64,000 nt of DNA from Amycolatopsis pittospori. Lineage in GTDB: Bacteria > Actinomycetota > Actinomycetes > Mycobacteriales > Pseudonocardiaceae. This document shows, piece after piece, positions 17,932 to 25,983 of this stretch. The stretch is from NCBI RefSeq assembly GCF_013870525.1, contig NZ_JACBXD010000009.1:81785-145784 (forward strand), given 5' to 3'. The translations under genes were made by a program, and so were the position numbers. The notes under the pieces are model-generated. The model was not told the origin of the DNA, searched no databases, and was given only the letters and a program-made list of their open reading frames with translations. Every line of letters begins with the position of its first letter. Within the stretch, counting starts at the first letter, position 1.

Positions 17932-19114
17932 CGTCCCTCACGGGCACCAGGGCGACGGCCAGCACCGGGAAGACCGCGGCGACACAGAAGGCCAGGGCGT
18001 AGCGCGAATCGCCGATCACGAGTCCCAGCATCGGCGGCGTCAGGGCGGCGGCGATGTTCTGTCCGGTGTTCTGCGTGCCCATCGCCCGCCCGGCCCACGC
18101 GATCCCGGCCATCTCCGCGGACGCGGTGAAGCCGAGCCCGTTGTCCGACACGGTGATCACCGCGGCCAGGACGAGCGCGAGCAGCACCAGCCACGGCCAG
18201 GTCGCGTCCCCGAGCGCGACCAGGAGCATCACCGCGGCGCTCGAAACGGCCAGCTGCCGCATCGGCCGCAGCCTGCTGCCGACGCGATCGGACCAGTAGC
18301 CCGACGCGAGCCTGCCCAGCGCGCCGAGGATCTGCACGGCGCCGACGAACCAGCCCGCGGACGACGGCGTCCAGTGGTACACGGTCACCAGGTACACCGG
18401 CGTGAACGCGGAGACCGCGAACTGCGGGACCACGAGCAGCGCGCTCGCGCCGTGGACCCGCCACAGCGCGGGCTTCCGGTACGGAGACGGCGGCTTCTCC
18501 GTCGTCCCGGGCACGGCCTCCGGACGGGGCGGGTCGATCAGGAGCCACGCGACCAGAAGCGCGACGACGACGGCCGCGACCGCCGGCAGGAGCAGGGAGG
18601 CCTGGAACCCCCAGCGATCCGCGATCGGCGGGAGTCCGAAGGCGGCGACCCCCACTCCGAGCGGCTGGGCCGTCTGGCGGATGCCCATCGCGAAGCCGCG
18701 TTCGGCCGGGCCGAACCAGCCGAGGACGGCCCGGCCGCTCGCGGCGTTCACTGACGCTGTGCTCGCACCGGCGAGCAGAAAGACCCCAAAGAGAACCCCG
18801 AGCGAGTGATCACCGGCGGCCGCGTACACGAGGAGTAACCCCGAGACGCCCAGCCCGATGGCCATGACCAGACGCTCTCCGTAACGGTCCGCAGCCGCGC
18901 CCCACAGGATCAAGGTGAACAGGAGGCCAATACTCGGCGCCGCGACCACGGTCCCCGCCTCGGCGAGGGTCAGCCCCTCCGCACGCTGCATGGACGGCAC
19001 GAGGAACGGGATCCCGTAGAGGAACGAACAGCTCGCGGTCTGCGCGGCGAGGCCGAGCGCGAGGATGAGCCAGCGTCGTTTTCCGCCGATCCCCACGTCC
19101 ACGACCTGCGCCAT
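17906..19114 (-). CDS. MFS transporter
   Basis: A major facilitator superfamily protein with about 12 transmembrane segments. The A-type loop GAAADRYGERLVMAIG follows helix 2, and a cytoplasmic loop (PPRPEAVPGTTEKPPSPYRKP) separates the halves. ATG 19114 gives 402 aa; an in-frame ATG at 19174 would add 20 residues but lies inside or beyond the operator-like repeat at 19126-19161, so the shorter start is preferred. The substrate is unknown. The AT-rich inverted repeat just upstream suggests repressor control. Confidence 0.88.
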   Translation of the reverse strand: MAQVVDVGIGGKRRWLILALGLAAQTASCSFLYGIPFLVPSMQRAEGLTLAEAGTVVAAPSIGLLFTLILWGAAADRYGERLVMAIGLGVSGLLLVYAAAGDHSLGVLFGVFLLAGASTASVNAASGRAVLGWFGPAERGFAMGIRQTAQPLGVGVAAFGLPPIADRWGFQASLLLPAVAAVVVALLVAWLLIDPPRPEAVPGTTEKPPSPYRKPALWRVHGASALLVVPQFAVSAFTPVYLVTVYHWTPSSAGWFVGAVQILGALGRLASGYWSDRVGSRLRPMRQLAVSSAAVMLLVALGDATWPWLVLLALVLAAVITVSDNGLGFTASAEMAGIAWAGRAMGTQNTGQNIAAALTPPMLGLVIGDSRYALAFCVAAVFPVLAVALVPVRDEKSPSGRT

Positions 19115-19125
19115 CGTCGCCACCG

Positions 19126-19161
19126 TTTCACTATATGGGAAAGTTCTCCTATATAGTGAAA
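19126..19161. promoter_or_regulatory. AT-rich inverted repeat upstream of the MFS gene
   Basis: Two 11-bp arms, TTTCACTATAT and ATATAGTGAAA, are exact reverse complements separated by 14 bp and lie 12-47 bp upstream of the MFS start. Arm centres are 25 bp apart. The AT-richness is striking in this genome and contains TATA-like -10 candidates, as expected for a repressed promoter. The cognate regulator is not adjacent. Confidence 0.6.
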
Positions 19162-19225
19162 TATAGTTGGCCATGCTAACGAACGCAACCGCCGTCCCGG
19201 CGGCCGCGTCGGCACCCCCGGGCCG

Positions 19226-20326
19226 TCAGCGGAGGGCGGCGTAACCGGGTTTGATCACCGTGTTGATGATGTCGAGCCGCTGGTCGAAATCGAGGAACGC
19301 GGATTTCATCGCATTGATGGTGAACCACTCGAGATCGGCCAGGCCGAAGCCGAACGCCTCGGCCAGCGCGGCGAATTCGCTGGTCATCGAGCAGCCGCTC
19401 ATCAGGCGGTTGTCCGTGTTGACGGTGACCCGGAAGCGCAGCCGGGTGAGCAGGCCGATCGGATGTTCGCCGATCGAGCGCACCGCTCCGGTCTGGACAT
19501 TGGACGTGGGGCAGATCTCCAGCGGGATCCGGCGGTCGCGGACGTAGGCGGCCAACCGTCCCAAATGGACCGTGCCGTCACTGTCGGTCTTGATGTCGTC
19601 CACGATGCGTACGCCGTGACCGAGCCGTTCCGCACCGCAATGCTGAATCGCCTCCCAAATGGACGCCAGCCCGAACGCCTCCCCCGCATGAATGGTGAAA
19701 TGCGCATTATTCGTCCGCAGAAACTCGAATGCGTCGAGATTTCTGGTAGGCGGAAATCCATCTTCCGGTCCGGCGATGTCGAACCCGACGACGCCGGCGT
19801 CCCGGTAGCGGACGGCGAGACCGGCGATCTCGAGCGCGCGGGCATGCTGGCGCATCGCGCAGAGCAACGTCCCGATCCGGATCCGGCCCCCTCCGGCCGC
19901 CACTCTCCGTTCACCTTCCGCGAACCCCGCCTGAATAGCCTCGACCACCGCATCGAGTGACAGGCCGCGTTCGACGAAGAGTTCGGGGGCGTAGCGCACC
20001 TCGGCGTAGACGACGCCGTCGGCCGCGAGGTCTTCGACGGCCTCCGCTGCCACTCTGACCAGCGCTTCCTCGGTCTGCATCACGCCGCAGGTATGGGCGA
20101 ACGTCTCAAGGTACGAGACGAGCGAGCCGGAATCGGCGGCCTCGCGGAACCAGCGGCCGAGCGCGACGGGATCGCTGGTGGGCAAAGCGGTGTAACCCGT
20201 TCGATCGGCGAGTTCGGCGACCGTCGCCGGGCGCAGGCCGCCGTCCAGGTGGTCGTGCAGGAGAACCTTCGGAGCGCGGGTCAGTACCGCCTCCGGGATG
20301 CGGGAACTGGTGCTTTCAGAGGACAT
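19226..20326 (-). CDS. add: Adenosine deaminase
   Basis: Hydrolyses adenosine and deoxyadenosine to inosine and deoxyinosine in purine salvage. The metal-binding pair is His24-x-His26 (LLHDHLDGG), the catalytic glutamate is in HAGE, GHG follows, and the late metal aspartate is in NTDNR (where many relatives have NTDDP). Start at 20326 ([14 protein letters not shown]) gives 366 aa, typical for actinobacterial enzymes; an ATG at 20350 is also in frame. It lies near the nucleoside-uptake operon and fits the same pathway. Confidence 0.93.
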   Translation of the reverse strand: MSSESTSSRIPEAVLTRAPKVLLHDHLDGGLRPATVAELADRTGYTALPTSDPVALGRWFREAADSGSLVSYLETFAHTCGVMQTEEALVRVAAEAVEDLAADGVVYAEVRYAPELFVERGLSLDAVVEAIQAGFAEGERRVAAGGGRIRIGTLLCAMRQHARALEIAGLAVRYRDAGVVGFDIAGPEDGFPPTRNLDAFEFLRTNNAHFTIHAGEAFGLASIWEAIQHCGAERLGHGVRIVDDIKTDSDGTVHLGRLAAYVRDRRIPLEICPTSNVQTGAVRSIGEHPIGLLTRLRFRVTVNTDNRLMSGCSMTSEFAALAEAFGFGLADLEWFTINAMKSAFLDFDQRLDIINTVIKPGYAALR

Positions 20327-20536
20327 ACGTAACGGTAACCAGCCTGTCATTCCCCTACATGGCGGTAACTCTCATGCTCGACTTAACCCTCAGCTTTGTC
20401 GATCACGGGCTGAATCGGCCATCAGGGGCAGAGCTCGGCATTGTCCGATACCCGGGGGCCATACGCACAGCAATTTCGCAATGGATAAGCTTCACGTCAC
20501 GTCCCTCCCATTTCCCCGCCCACGAAGGACACCGCA

Positions 20537-21625
20537 GTGACCACTGACAACCACATTGCAGCCCCGTCCTTCGACCGGATGCGCAACATGCTGGTGCGCG
20601 CGGCCGAAGTGCGTGAGAGCGAACAGCAGCAGATCTTCGACGCGCTCGACGACATCTACGCCCGCCTGGCCCCGGTCGACTCGCTCGGCGCGGTCCGGAA
20701 GCGGCTCTCGGAGATGCCCGACCGCACCGAGACCAGCGTGCTCGCCGAACGCCTCGACGAGACCATGTCGCGGCTCGAAGCGCAGGACAACGCGATCGCC
20801 GCGCTGACCCGCGCCGTCGAGAGCATCGTCGACAAGCTCGCCAAGCCCTTCGCCCAGCTCGACGGCCGCCTCGACGGCATGGCCGCGAAGTTCGAGGGTG
20901 TCGCGGGCCGGATGGACGGGCTCGAGGACAAGCTCCAGAACATCCACCGCCGTCTCGACGAGCTCGGCGCGCACCTCGACAAGCAGGACGTCAAGACGGA
21001 CACGCTGCCGCAGTCGGTGATCGGCCCGGTGCGCGAGCGCGTCGAGCAGGCCGAGTCGGTGCTGCGCGACCGCGTCGACACCGTCGACCGCGAACTGCGC
21101 ACCCGCGTCGAGAACCTCGACAAGGCCACCAAGGAAAGCCTCGCCGCGAACGCCGACGCGCTGAAGACCGCGCTGACCGAGACCGGCGAGATGATGGACG
21201 CCTCGGAGCGCCTCGACGGCCTCGGCGACCGCCTCGAGAAGGTCACCTCGCGGCTCGACACGCTGGCCGAGCGCCTCGACAAGGTCGAGGACGGCTTCAC
21301 CGGACGCCTCGGCGACCTCGACGGCTCGATCCGCAGCGGCCTGTCGAAGGTCGAGAGCACCCTGCAGAAGCAGCCGGACACCGACTCGGTCGACACGCTG
21401 GTCCGCAAGTCCAACGACGAGTCCGTGCGCCGCATCGGCGGCCAGCTGGACGAGGCCATGGCGACCTTCGCGGAGCTGATGCTCGGCGGTGGCCCGGCCG
21501 TGCAGCAGATCTCCCCGCCGCCGCCCGCCCCGCGTCAGCCGCGTCGCAGCTCCCGCAACGGCCGCGCGCCCAAGGCGGCCGACGCCAAGGCGAAGGCCGA
21601 CGGCACCGACGAGACCACCGACTGA
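20537..21625 (+). CDS. Long coiled-coil protein of unknown function
   Basis: A 362-aa protein starting with GTG. Residues about 30-310 are almost continuous heptad-like helix with recurring LDxL/RLDxLxxRLDK units (ERLDETMSRLEAQ, QLDGRLDGMAAKF, RLEKVTSRLDTLAERLDKVED). The tail is Pro-rich then basic (PPPPAPRQPRRSSRNGR), ending in an Ala/Lys/Asp segment. There is no signal peptide or membrane helix. It resembles cytoskeletal or scaffold-type coiled-coil proteins of actinomycetes, but I cannot assign a function. Confidence 0.85.
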   Translation: MTTDNHIAAPSFDRMRNMLVRAAEVRESEQQQIFDALDDIYARLAPVDSLGAVRKRLSEMPDRTETSVLAERLDETMSRLEAQDNAIAALTRAVESIVDKLAKPFAQLDGRLDGMAAKFEGVAGRMDGLEDKLQNIHRRLDELGAHLDKQDVKTDTLPQSVIGPVRERVEQAESVLRDRVDTVDRELRTRVENLDKATKESLAANADALKTALTETGEMMDASERLDGLGDRLEKVTSRLDTLAERLDKVEDGFTGRLGDLDGSIRSGLSKVESTLQKQPDTDSVDTLVRKSNDESVRRIGGQLDEAMATFAELMLGGGPAVQQISPPPPAPRQPRRSSRNGRAPKAADAKAKADGTDETTD

Positions 21626-21637
21626 CGTCTCTCTCCT

Positions 21638-21704
21638 TCGCGTTTAGTCCTCTGGTTGTGGTAGTTCGTACTACGCACTTCAGCACGCAGAGGACGAAAC
21701 GCGA
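21638..21704. repeat. Long imperfect hairpin containing a GCGTTTAG element
   Basis: The arms TCGCGTTTAGTCCTCTG and CAGAGGACGAAACGCGA pair with one mismatch, enclosing a 33-nt loop with its own small dyad (GTAGT/ACTAC). It starts 12 bp after the coiled-coil gene and closely resembles the element at 21835-21899. Confidence 0.7.
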
Positions 21705-21725
21705 CGGGTGAGGTCTCTCCCCTAC

Positions 21726-21778
21726 GCGCTGAAGGCCCCCTTCCTCCCGGCTCCGCCGACGGAAGGGGGCCTTCACGC
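21726..21778. terminator. GTGAAGGCC-family hairpin
   Basis: A stem of TGAAGGCCCCCTTCC paired with GGAAGGGGGCCTTCA, flanked by GC pairs, around a 15-nt loop. It lies between the 3' ends of the coiled-coil gene and the leftward deoA gene and is a likely bidirectional terminator. Confidence 0.65.
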
Positions 21779-21800
21779 TTCCCCGCCCCCACCCCGCCGA

Positions 21801-21829
21801 CCTGCGTTTAGCGGGCTAATCGCGATCTG
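21801..21829. repeat. 29-bp repeat with GCGTTTAG-CGGG-CTAATCGC core
   Basis: An exact copy of the 29-bp unit also found at 21923, 41852, 47661 and (inverted) 60720. The 20-bp core at 21804-21823 is a near palindrome. Confidence 0.85.
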
Positions 21830-21834
21830 GTGCT

Positions 21835-21899
21835 CGCGTTTCGCCCTCTGAATGCGGTAGTTCGCATTACGCACTACAGCATCCAGAGGGCGAAACGCG
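21835..21899. repeat. Long hairpin with CGCGTTTCGCCCTCTG arms
   Basis: Arms of CGCGTTTCGCCCTCTG and CAGAGGGCGAAACGCG are exact complements around a loop holding AATGCGGTAGTTCGCATTACG. The loop resembles that of the hairpin at 21638, so the two are diverged copies of one element. With the two 29-bp repeats, the 312-bp gap 21626-21937 holds only repeats and no gene. Confidence 0.7.
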
Positions 21900-21922
21900 G
21901 CGGGTGCGGGTGGGCCGGGCGA

Positions 21923-21951
21923 CCTGCGTTTAGCGGGCTAATCGCGATCTG
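21923..21951. repeat. 29-bp repeat overlapping the end of deoA
   Basis: A second exact copy of the 29-bp unit. The deoA stop codon (21938-21940) and its last three residues, DRD, are encoded within it, so part of the protein end is repeat-derived. Confidence 0.85.
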
Positions 21952-23230
21952 TGGGCCGCACCGTCTCCAGCACCAGGGGCGTGGCCGCAGGGGCCTCGGA
22001 GGCGACCGAGTAGGCGTCGGTGAGGGCGGCGAGGGCCGACGGGACGGCGTCAGGGGTGTCGGTGTGCAGCTCCAGCAGGGGCTGCCCGGCCTCGACCTCG
22101 TCGCCCGGCTTCGCCAGGCACAGCACGCCGGCCGCGGCCTGCACCGGATCCTCCTTGCGCGCCCGTCCGGCGCCGAGCCGCCAAGCGGCGACCCCGACCG
22201 AATACGCGTCCAGAGAAGCCAGCACGCCGTCCGAAGGCGCCTCGACGACGTGGACGTGCCGAGGCCGCGGCAACGCCGCCTCGGGGTCCCCGCCCTGTGC
22301 GGCGATCATCCGGCACCAGGTCTCGTAGGCCCGTCCGGAAGCGAGCACCGCGGCCGGGTCCACATCGGACAGACCCGCCAGCGCCAGCATCTCCCGCGCC
22401 AAGGCCACGGTCAGCTCGACGACGTCGGCCGGGCCGCCGCCGCGCAGGACCTCGACCGACTCCGCGACCTCGATCGCGTTGCCGACGGCGTACCCGAGCG
22501 GCACGTTCATGTCCGTGATCAGCGCAGTCGTCGCGACGCCGTGCGCGGTCCCGATCTCCACCAGGGTCCGCGCGAGCTCCCGAGCCTGCGGCAGCGTCTT
22601 CATGAACGCGCCCGAACCGGTCTTCACGTCCAGGACGAGCCCGGCCGAGCCTTCCGCGATCTTCTTGCTCATGATCGAGCTGGCGATCAGCGGGATCGAC
22701 TCCACCGTCGAAGTCACGTCCCGCAGCGCGTACAGCTTCTTGTCCGCGGGAGCCAGTCCCTCGGTGGCCGCGCAGACGACGGCGCCGACGTCGTCGAGCT
22801 GCCGGATGATCTCCGACGTCGACAGCGCGGCACGCCAGCCCGGAATCGACTCCAGTTTGTCGAGCGTCCCGCCGGTGTGCCCGAGGCCGCGCCCGGACAG
22901 CTGCGGCACCGCCGCCCCGCAGGCCGCCACGAGCGGCGCCAGCGGAAGCGTGATCTTGTCGCCGACGCCGCCGGTCGAATGCTTGTCGATCGTCGGACGG
23001 CTGACCTTCAGGTCCAGCCGCTCCCCCGAGGAGATCATCGCGCCGGTCCAGCGCGAGATCTCGCCGGAGTCCATCCCCCGCAGGAAGATGGCCATCGCGA
23101 GGGCGGCCATCTGTTCCTCGGCGATGTCGCCGCGCGTGTACGCGTCGATGGTCCAGTCGATCTGCTCGTCGGTGAGCCGCCCGCCGTCACGCTTCGCGCG
23201 AATGATGTCGACGGCGGCGAAAGTGCTCAC
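21938..23230 (-). CDS. deoA: Thymidine phosphorylase
   Basis: A 430-aa pyrimidine-nucleoside phosphorylase that splits thymidine or deoxyuridine into base and deoxyribose 1-phosphate. Family signatures are present: DKHSTGGVGDK (phosphate site), SGRGLGHTGGTLDKLE and SSIMSKKIAEGSAGLVLDVKTGSGAFM. The GTG start overlaps the cdd stop by 4 bp (GTGA). It is the final gene of the nucleoside import/salvage operon. The C-terminal residues come from an extragenic repeat. Confidence 0.95.
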   Translation of the reverse strand: MSTFAAVDIIRAKRDGGRLTDEQIDWTIDAYTRGDIAEEQMAALAMAIFLRGMDSGEISRWTGAMISSGERLDLKVSRPTIDKHSTGGVGDKITLPLAPLVAACGAAVPQLSGRGLGHTGGTLDKLESIPGWRAALSTSEIIRQLDDVGAVVCAATEGLAPADKKLYALRDVTSTVESIPLIASSIMSKKIAEGSAGLVLDVKTGSGAFMKTLPQARELARTLVEIGTAHGVATTALITDMNVPLGYAVGNAIEVAESVEVLRGGGPADVVELTVALAREMLALAGLSDVDPAAVLASGRAYETWCRMIAAQGGDPEAALPRPRHVHVVEAPSDGVLASLDAYSVGVAAWRLGAGRARKEDPVQAAAGVLCLAKPGDEVEAGQPLLELHTDTPDAVPSALAALTDAYSVASEAPAATPLVLETVRPTDRD

Positions 23231-23625
23231 TTGTTCTCCGGCAGGTCGTCGGGGCCGAACGCGTCCGGCAGCACCGCGGACATCGGCAGGATGCCGCTGG
23301 GAGTGTCCACAAGGCACTCCGCGCCGCCGTGCTCGAACAGGATCTGACGACAGCGACCGCACGGCATCAGCAGATCGCCGTCACCGCTGCGGCACGCGAC
23401 GGCGACGAGTTTGCCGCCGCCGGTCAGCCGCAGCTGTCCCGCCATCGTGCATTCCGCGCACATTCCCAAGCCGTACGAAGCGTTTTCGACGTTGCAGCCG
23501 ACGACGATCCGGCCGTCGTCCACGACACCGGCGACGCCGACGTGCAGGCCCGAGTAAGGCGCGTACGCCGACTTCGCCGCTTCAACGGCTTGCGCCCGAA
23601 GGGCTTCCCAGTCGTATTCCGCCAT
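23227..23625 (-). CDS. cdd: Cytidine deaminase
   Basis: A 132-aa tetrameric-type cytidine/deoxycytidine deaminase. Zinc is held by Cys56 (CAE), Cys89 and Cys92 (PCGRC), with catalytic Glu58; the substrate motif GCNVENASYG is intact. ATG 23625 has GAGG just upstream and follows the permease stop by 1 bp; an upstream in-frame start at 23637 would overlap the permease. It feeds uridine or deoxyuridine to DeoA encoded immediately after it. Confidence 0.95.
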   Translation of the reverse strand: MAEYDWEALRAQAVEAAKSAYAPYSGLHVGVAGVVDDGRIVVGCNVENASYGLGMCAECTMAGQLRLTGGGKLVAVACRSGDGDLLMPCGRCRQILFEHGGAECLVDTPSGILPMSAVLPDAFGPDDLPENK

Positions 23626-23626
23626 G

Positions 23627-24898
23627 TCAGTCCTCACCTCGCCGGTAGAGGGCGCCGTCCGCCTTGGGCGGCCGCAGCCGCTGCGAAGCCACCGCCAGCA
23701 CGATCAGCGTCACGAAGTGCGCGGTGTACGGGATGAGGTCGCTGGGCAGGTCGTCGTTGGTCCAGTAGATCGCGTACAGCAGGCCGGCGCCGACGACGCC
23801 GAGCGCGGAAGCGATCCACTGGCGGCGGAACAGCTGCACGGCCACGATCACGGCCAGCAGGATCACCGCGCCGTACAGCAGCGCGAGCACCGCGGTGCCG
23901 CCACCGGCGAGCTGGAGACCGTCCGCGTACCCGAACAGCGCCGCGCCGCCGAGCAGGCCGCCCGGCCGCCAGTTTCCGAAGATCATCGCCGCGAGGCCGA
24001 TGTAACCGCGGTTGTTGGTCTGGTTCTCCAGGTAGTCCGCGCCACCGGCGAGCAGCACGAGCGACGCGCCACCCATTCCGGCGAGCCCACCGGAGATGAT
24101 CATGGCGACGTACTTGTGCAGGTAGACGTTCACCCCGAGGGACTCCGCCGCGACCGGGTTCTCACCGCAGGACCGCAACCGGAGGCCGAAACGCGTGCGC
24201 CACAACACGAGGTAGCTGATCGGGACCAGCGCGATCGCGATCATCGTGAGCGGCGCGACCTCGGTGACCAGTCCATTGAGGACACCGGCGAGGTCGGAGA
24301 TGAAGACGCGCTGCATCTTCTCCAGATCCGAGAGCCAGTCCGAGAGGAACGTCGCCGAATAGGTGTCGAACTTCGGCACCGGCGGCGACTGGCGCGGGTT
24401 CCCCGAAAGGGGGGTGAACACCAGGTTCGCCAGATACTTCGCGACACCGAGACCGAGCAGGTTGATCGCCACACCGGAGACGATGTGGTTGACGTTGAAG
24501 GTCACCGTCGCGACGGCGTGCAGCAGGCCGCCGAGGGCGCCGAACACGACCGCCGCGAGCAGCCCGGCCCAGACACCGCCGTAGAACGCGCCCCACGCGG
24601 CACCCCAGGTGCCGAGGATCATCATGCCTTCGAGACCGATGTTGATCACGCCCGCGCGTTCGGCCCAGAGACCGCCGAGGGCGCACAGCAGGATCGGCAG
24701 CGCCAGCCGCAACGCGGTGTGCGCGGTGTTCGTCGAGGTCAGCGTGTTGACGCCGGTGGCGTACGACGCGATCGCCAGCACACCGACCGCCAGCAGTCCC
24801 CAGATGGCGCCCTTGGCCCATCCCGGAATGCGGCGCTTCTGCCGCTTCACCGGCATGGTCGTCCCGCCCGCGTTGGACGAAAGAACATCCGTGCTCAC
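23627..24898 (-). CDS. Nucleoside ABC transporter permease, second subunit (BMP/NupQ type)
   Basis: A 423-aa branched-chain-like permease with about 9-10 membrane segments (LALPILLCALGGLWAERAGVINIGLEGMMILGTWGAAW, GENPVAAESLGVNVYLHKYVAMIISGGLAGMGG). The motif ERAGVINIGLEGMM is typical of the BMP-dependent nucleoside importers. The GTG start forms a 4-bp GTGA overlap with the preceding permease stop. It is a partner of the 24895-25983 permease. Confidence 0.92.
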   Translation of the reverse strand: MSTDVLSSNAGGTTMPVKRQKRRIPGWAKGAIWGLLAVGVLAIASYATGVNTLTSTNTAHTALRLALPILLCALGGLWAERAGVINIGLEGMMILGTWGAAWGAFYGGVWAGLLAAVVFGALGGLLHAVATVTFNVNHIVSGVAINLLGLGVAKYLANLVFTPLSGNPRQSPPVPKFDTYSATFLSDWLSDLEKMQRVFISDLAGVLNGLVTEVAPLTMIAIALVPISYLVLWRTRFGLRLRSCGENPVAAESLGVNVYLHKYVAMIISGGLAGMGGASLVLLAGGADYLENQTNNRGYIGLAAMIFGNWRPGGLLGGAALFGYADGLQLAGGGTAVLALLYGAVILLAVIVAVQLFRRQWIASALGVVGAGLLYAIYWTNDDLPSDLIPYTAHFVTLIVLAVASQRLRPPKADGALYRRGED

Positions 24899-25983
24899 AC
24901 CGCACCTCCCTCGGAAACGCTGGAACCCTTACCCGCCAGCGCGCGACCGACGCGTCGCTGTTCGGCGGCCAGGTCCGCGCGGCGCACGATCTCGTACGCG
25001 ATGACGACCGACAGCACGATCACGCCCTGCATGATGACTGCGATCTCCTTGGACACGTTGATCTGCTCCAGCGACACCGCGGACCGGTCGAGGAACGCCC
25101 ACAGCAGGGCGCCCAGCGCGATCCCGGCCGGATGGTTGCGGCCGAGCAGGGCGACCGCGATGCCGGTGAAGCCGTACATCTGGGTCGAAGTGATGCCGTA
25201 GGTGAAGTCGCGGCCGAGCAGTTCCGGCATCGCGATCAGACCGGCGACACCACCGGAAAGCAGCATCGCGATCAGCGTCATCTTCTTGGCGTTCACGCCG
25301 CCCGCGGCGGCCGCCGTCGTCGATTCACCACTGGCCTTCAGCTCGAAACCGAAGCGGGTCCGGTTGAGCATGAACCAGTAGGCGGCGCCGATCAGGATCG
25401 CGATGATCACGAACCCGAACAGTTCGCCGGAGCCGATCGGGATACCCGGGATCCGGCCGGAGGCGGCGATCTCGCGGGTGGCGATGTTGTTGCCGGTCTG
25501 CACGCCGAACTGGTCGGCGTTGACCAGGAACGCCACGATGCCGCCGACGATCGCGTTCAGCATGATCGTCGAGATGACCTCGGAAACGCCGCGGGTCACC
25601 TTCAGCACCGCCGGGACCGCGGCGTAGAGCATGCCGCTCAGCACCGCGACGACGAGGATCGCCAGCGTGTGGATCACCGGCGGCAGCTGCAGCGCCCCGC
25701 CGATGATGGCGGTGACGATGGCGGCGAACCGGTACTGGCCCTCGACACCGATGTTGAAGAGGTTCATCTGGAAGCCGATGGCCACCGCGAGACCGGACAG
25801 GTAGTACACCGTCGCGAGGTTGACCGTGTCGACCGCGGTCGAGCCCTTGAACAGCTGCCCGAGCATGGTGCCGTACGCCTCGAGCGGGTTCGCGCCCGAG
25901 ATGATCAGCGCGATGGCCGTCAGGATGACGGCGAAAACGATCGCGAGCAGAGGCGGCAGCAGCCTCGTACGCCAGGAACTCAC
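24895..25983 (-). CDS. Nucleoside ABC transporter permease, first subunit (NupP type)
   Basis: A 362-aa inner-membrane permease (AVAIGFQMNLFNIGVEGQYRFAAIVTAIIGG, GESTTAAAAGGVNAKKMTLIAMLLSGGVAGLIAMPELLG). The NIGVEGQ segment corresponds to INIGLEG in its partner. Start GTG 25983 overlaps the ATPase stop by 4 bp. The whole set from ATPase to deoA is joined by overlaps or 1-bp gaps and is surely one transcript. Confidence 0.92.
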   Translation of the reverse strand: MSSWRTRLLPPLLAIVFAVILTAIALIISGANPLEAYGTMLGQLFKGSTAVDTVNLATVYYLSGLAVAIGFQMNLFNIGVEGQYRFAAIVTAIIGGALQLPPVIHTLAILVVAVLSGMLYAAVPAVLKVTRGVSEVISTIMLNAIVGGIVAFLVNADQFGVQTGNNIATREIAASGRIPGIPIGSGELFGFVIIAILIGAAYWFMLNRTRFGFELKASGESTTAAAAGGVNAKKMTLIAMLLSGGVAGLIAMPELLGRDFTYGITSTQMYGFTGIAVALLGRNHPAGIALGALLWAFLDRSAVSLEQINVSKEIAVIMQGVIVLSVVIAYEIVRRADLAAEQRRVGRALAGKGSSVSEGGAV

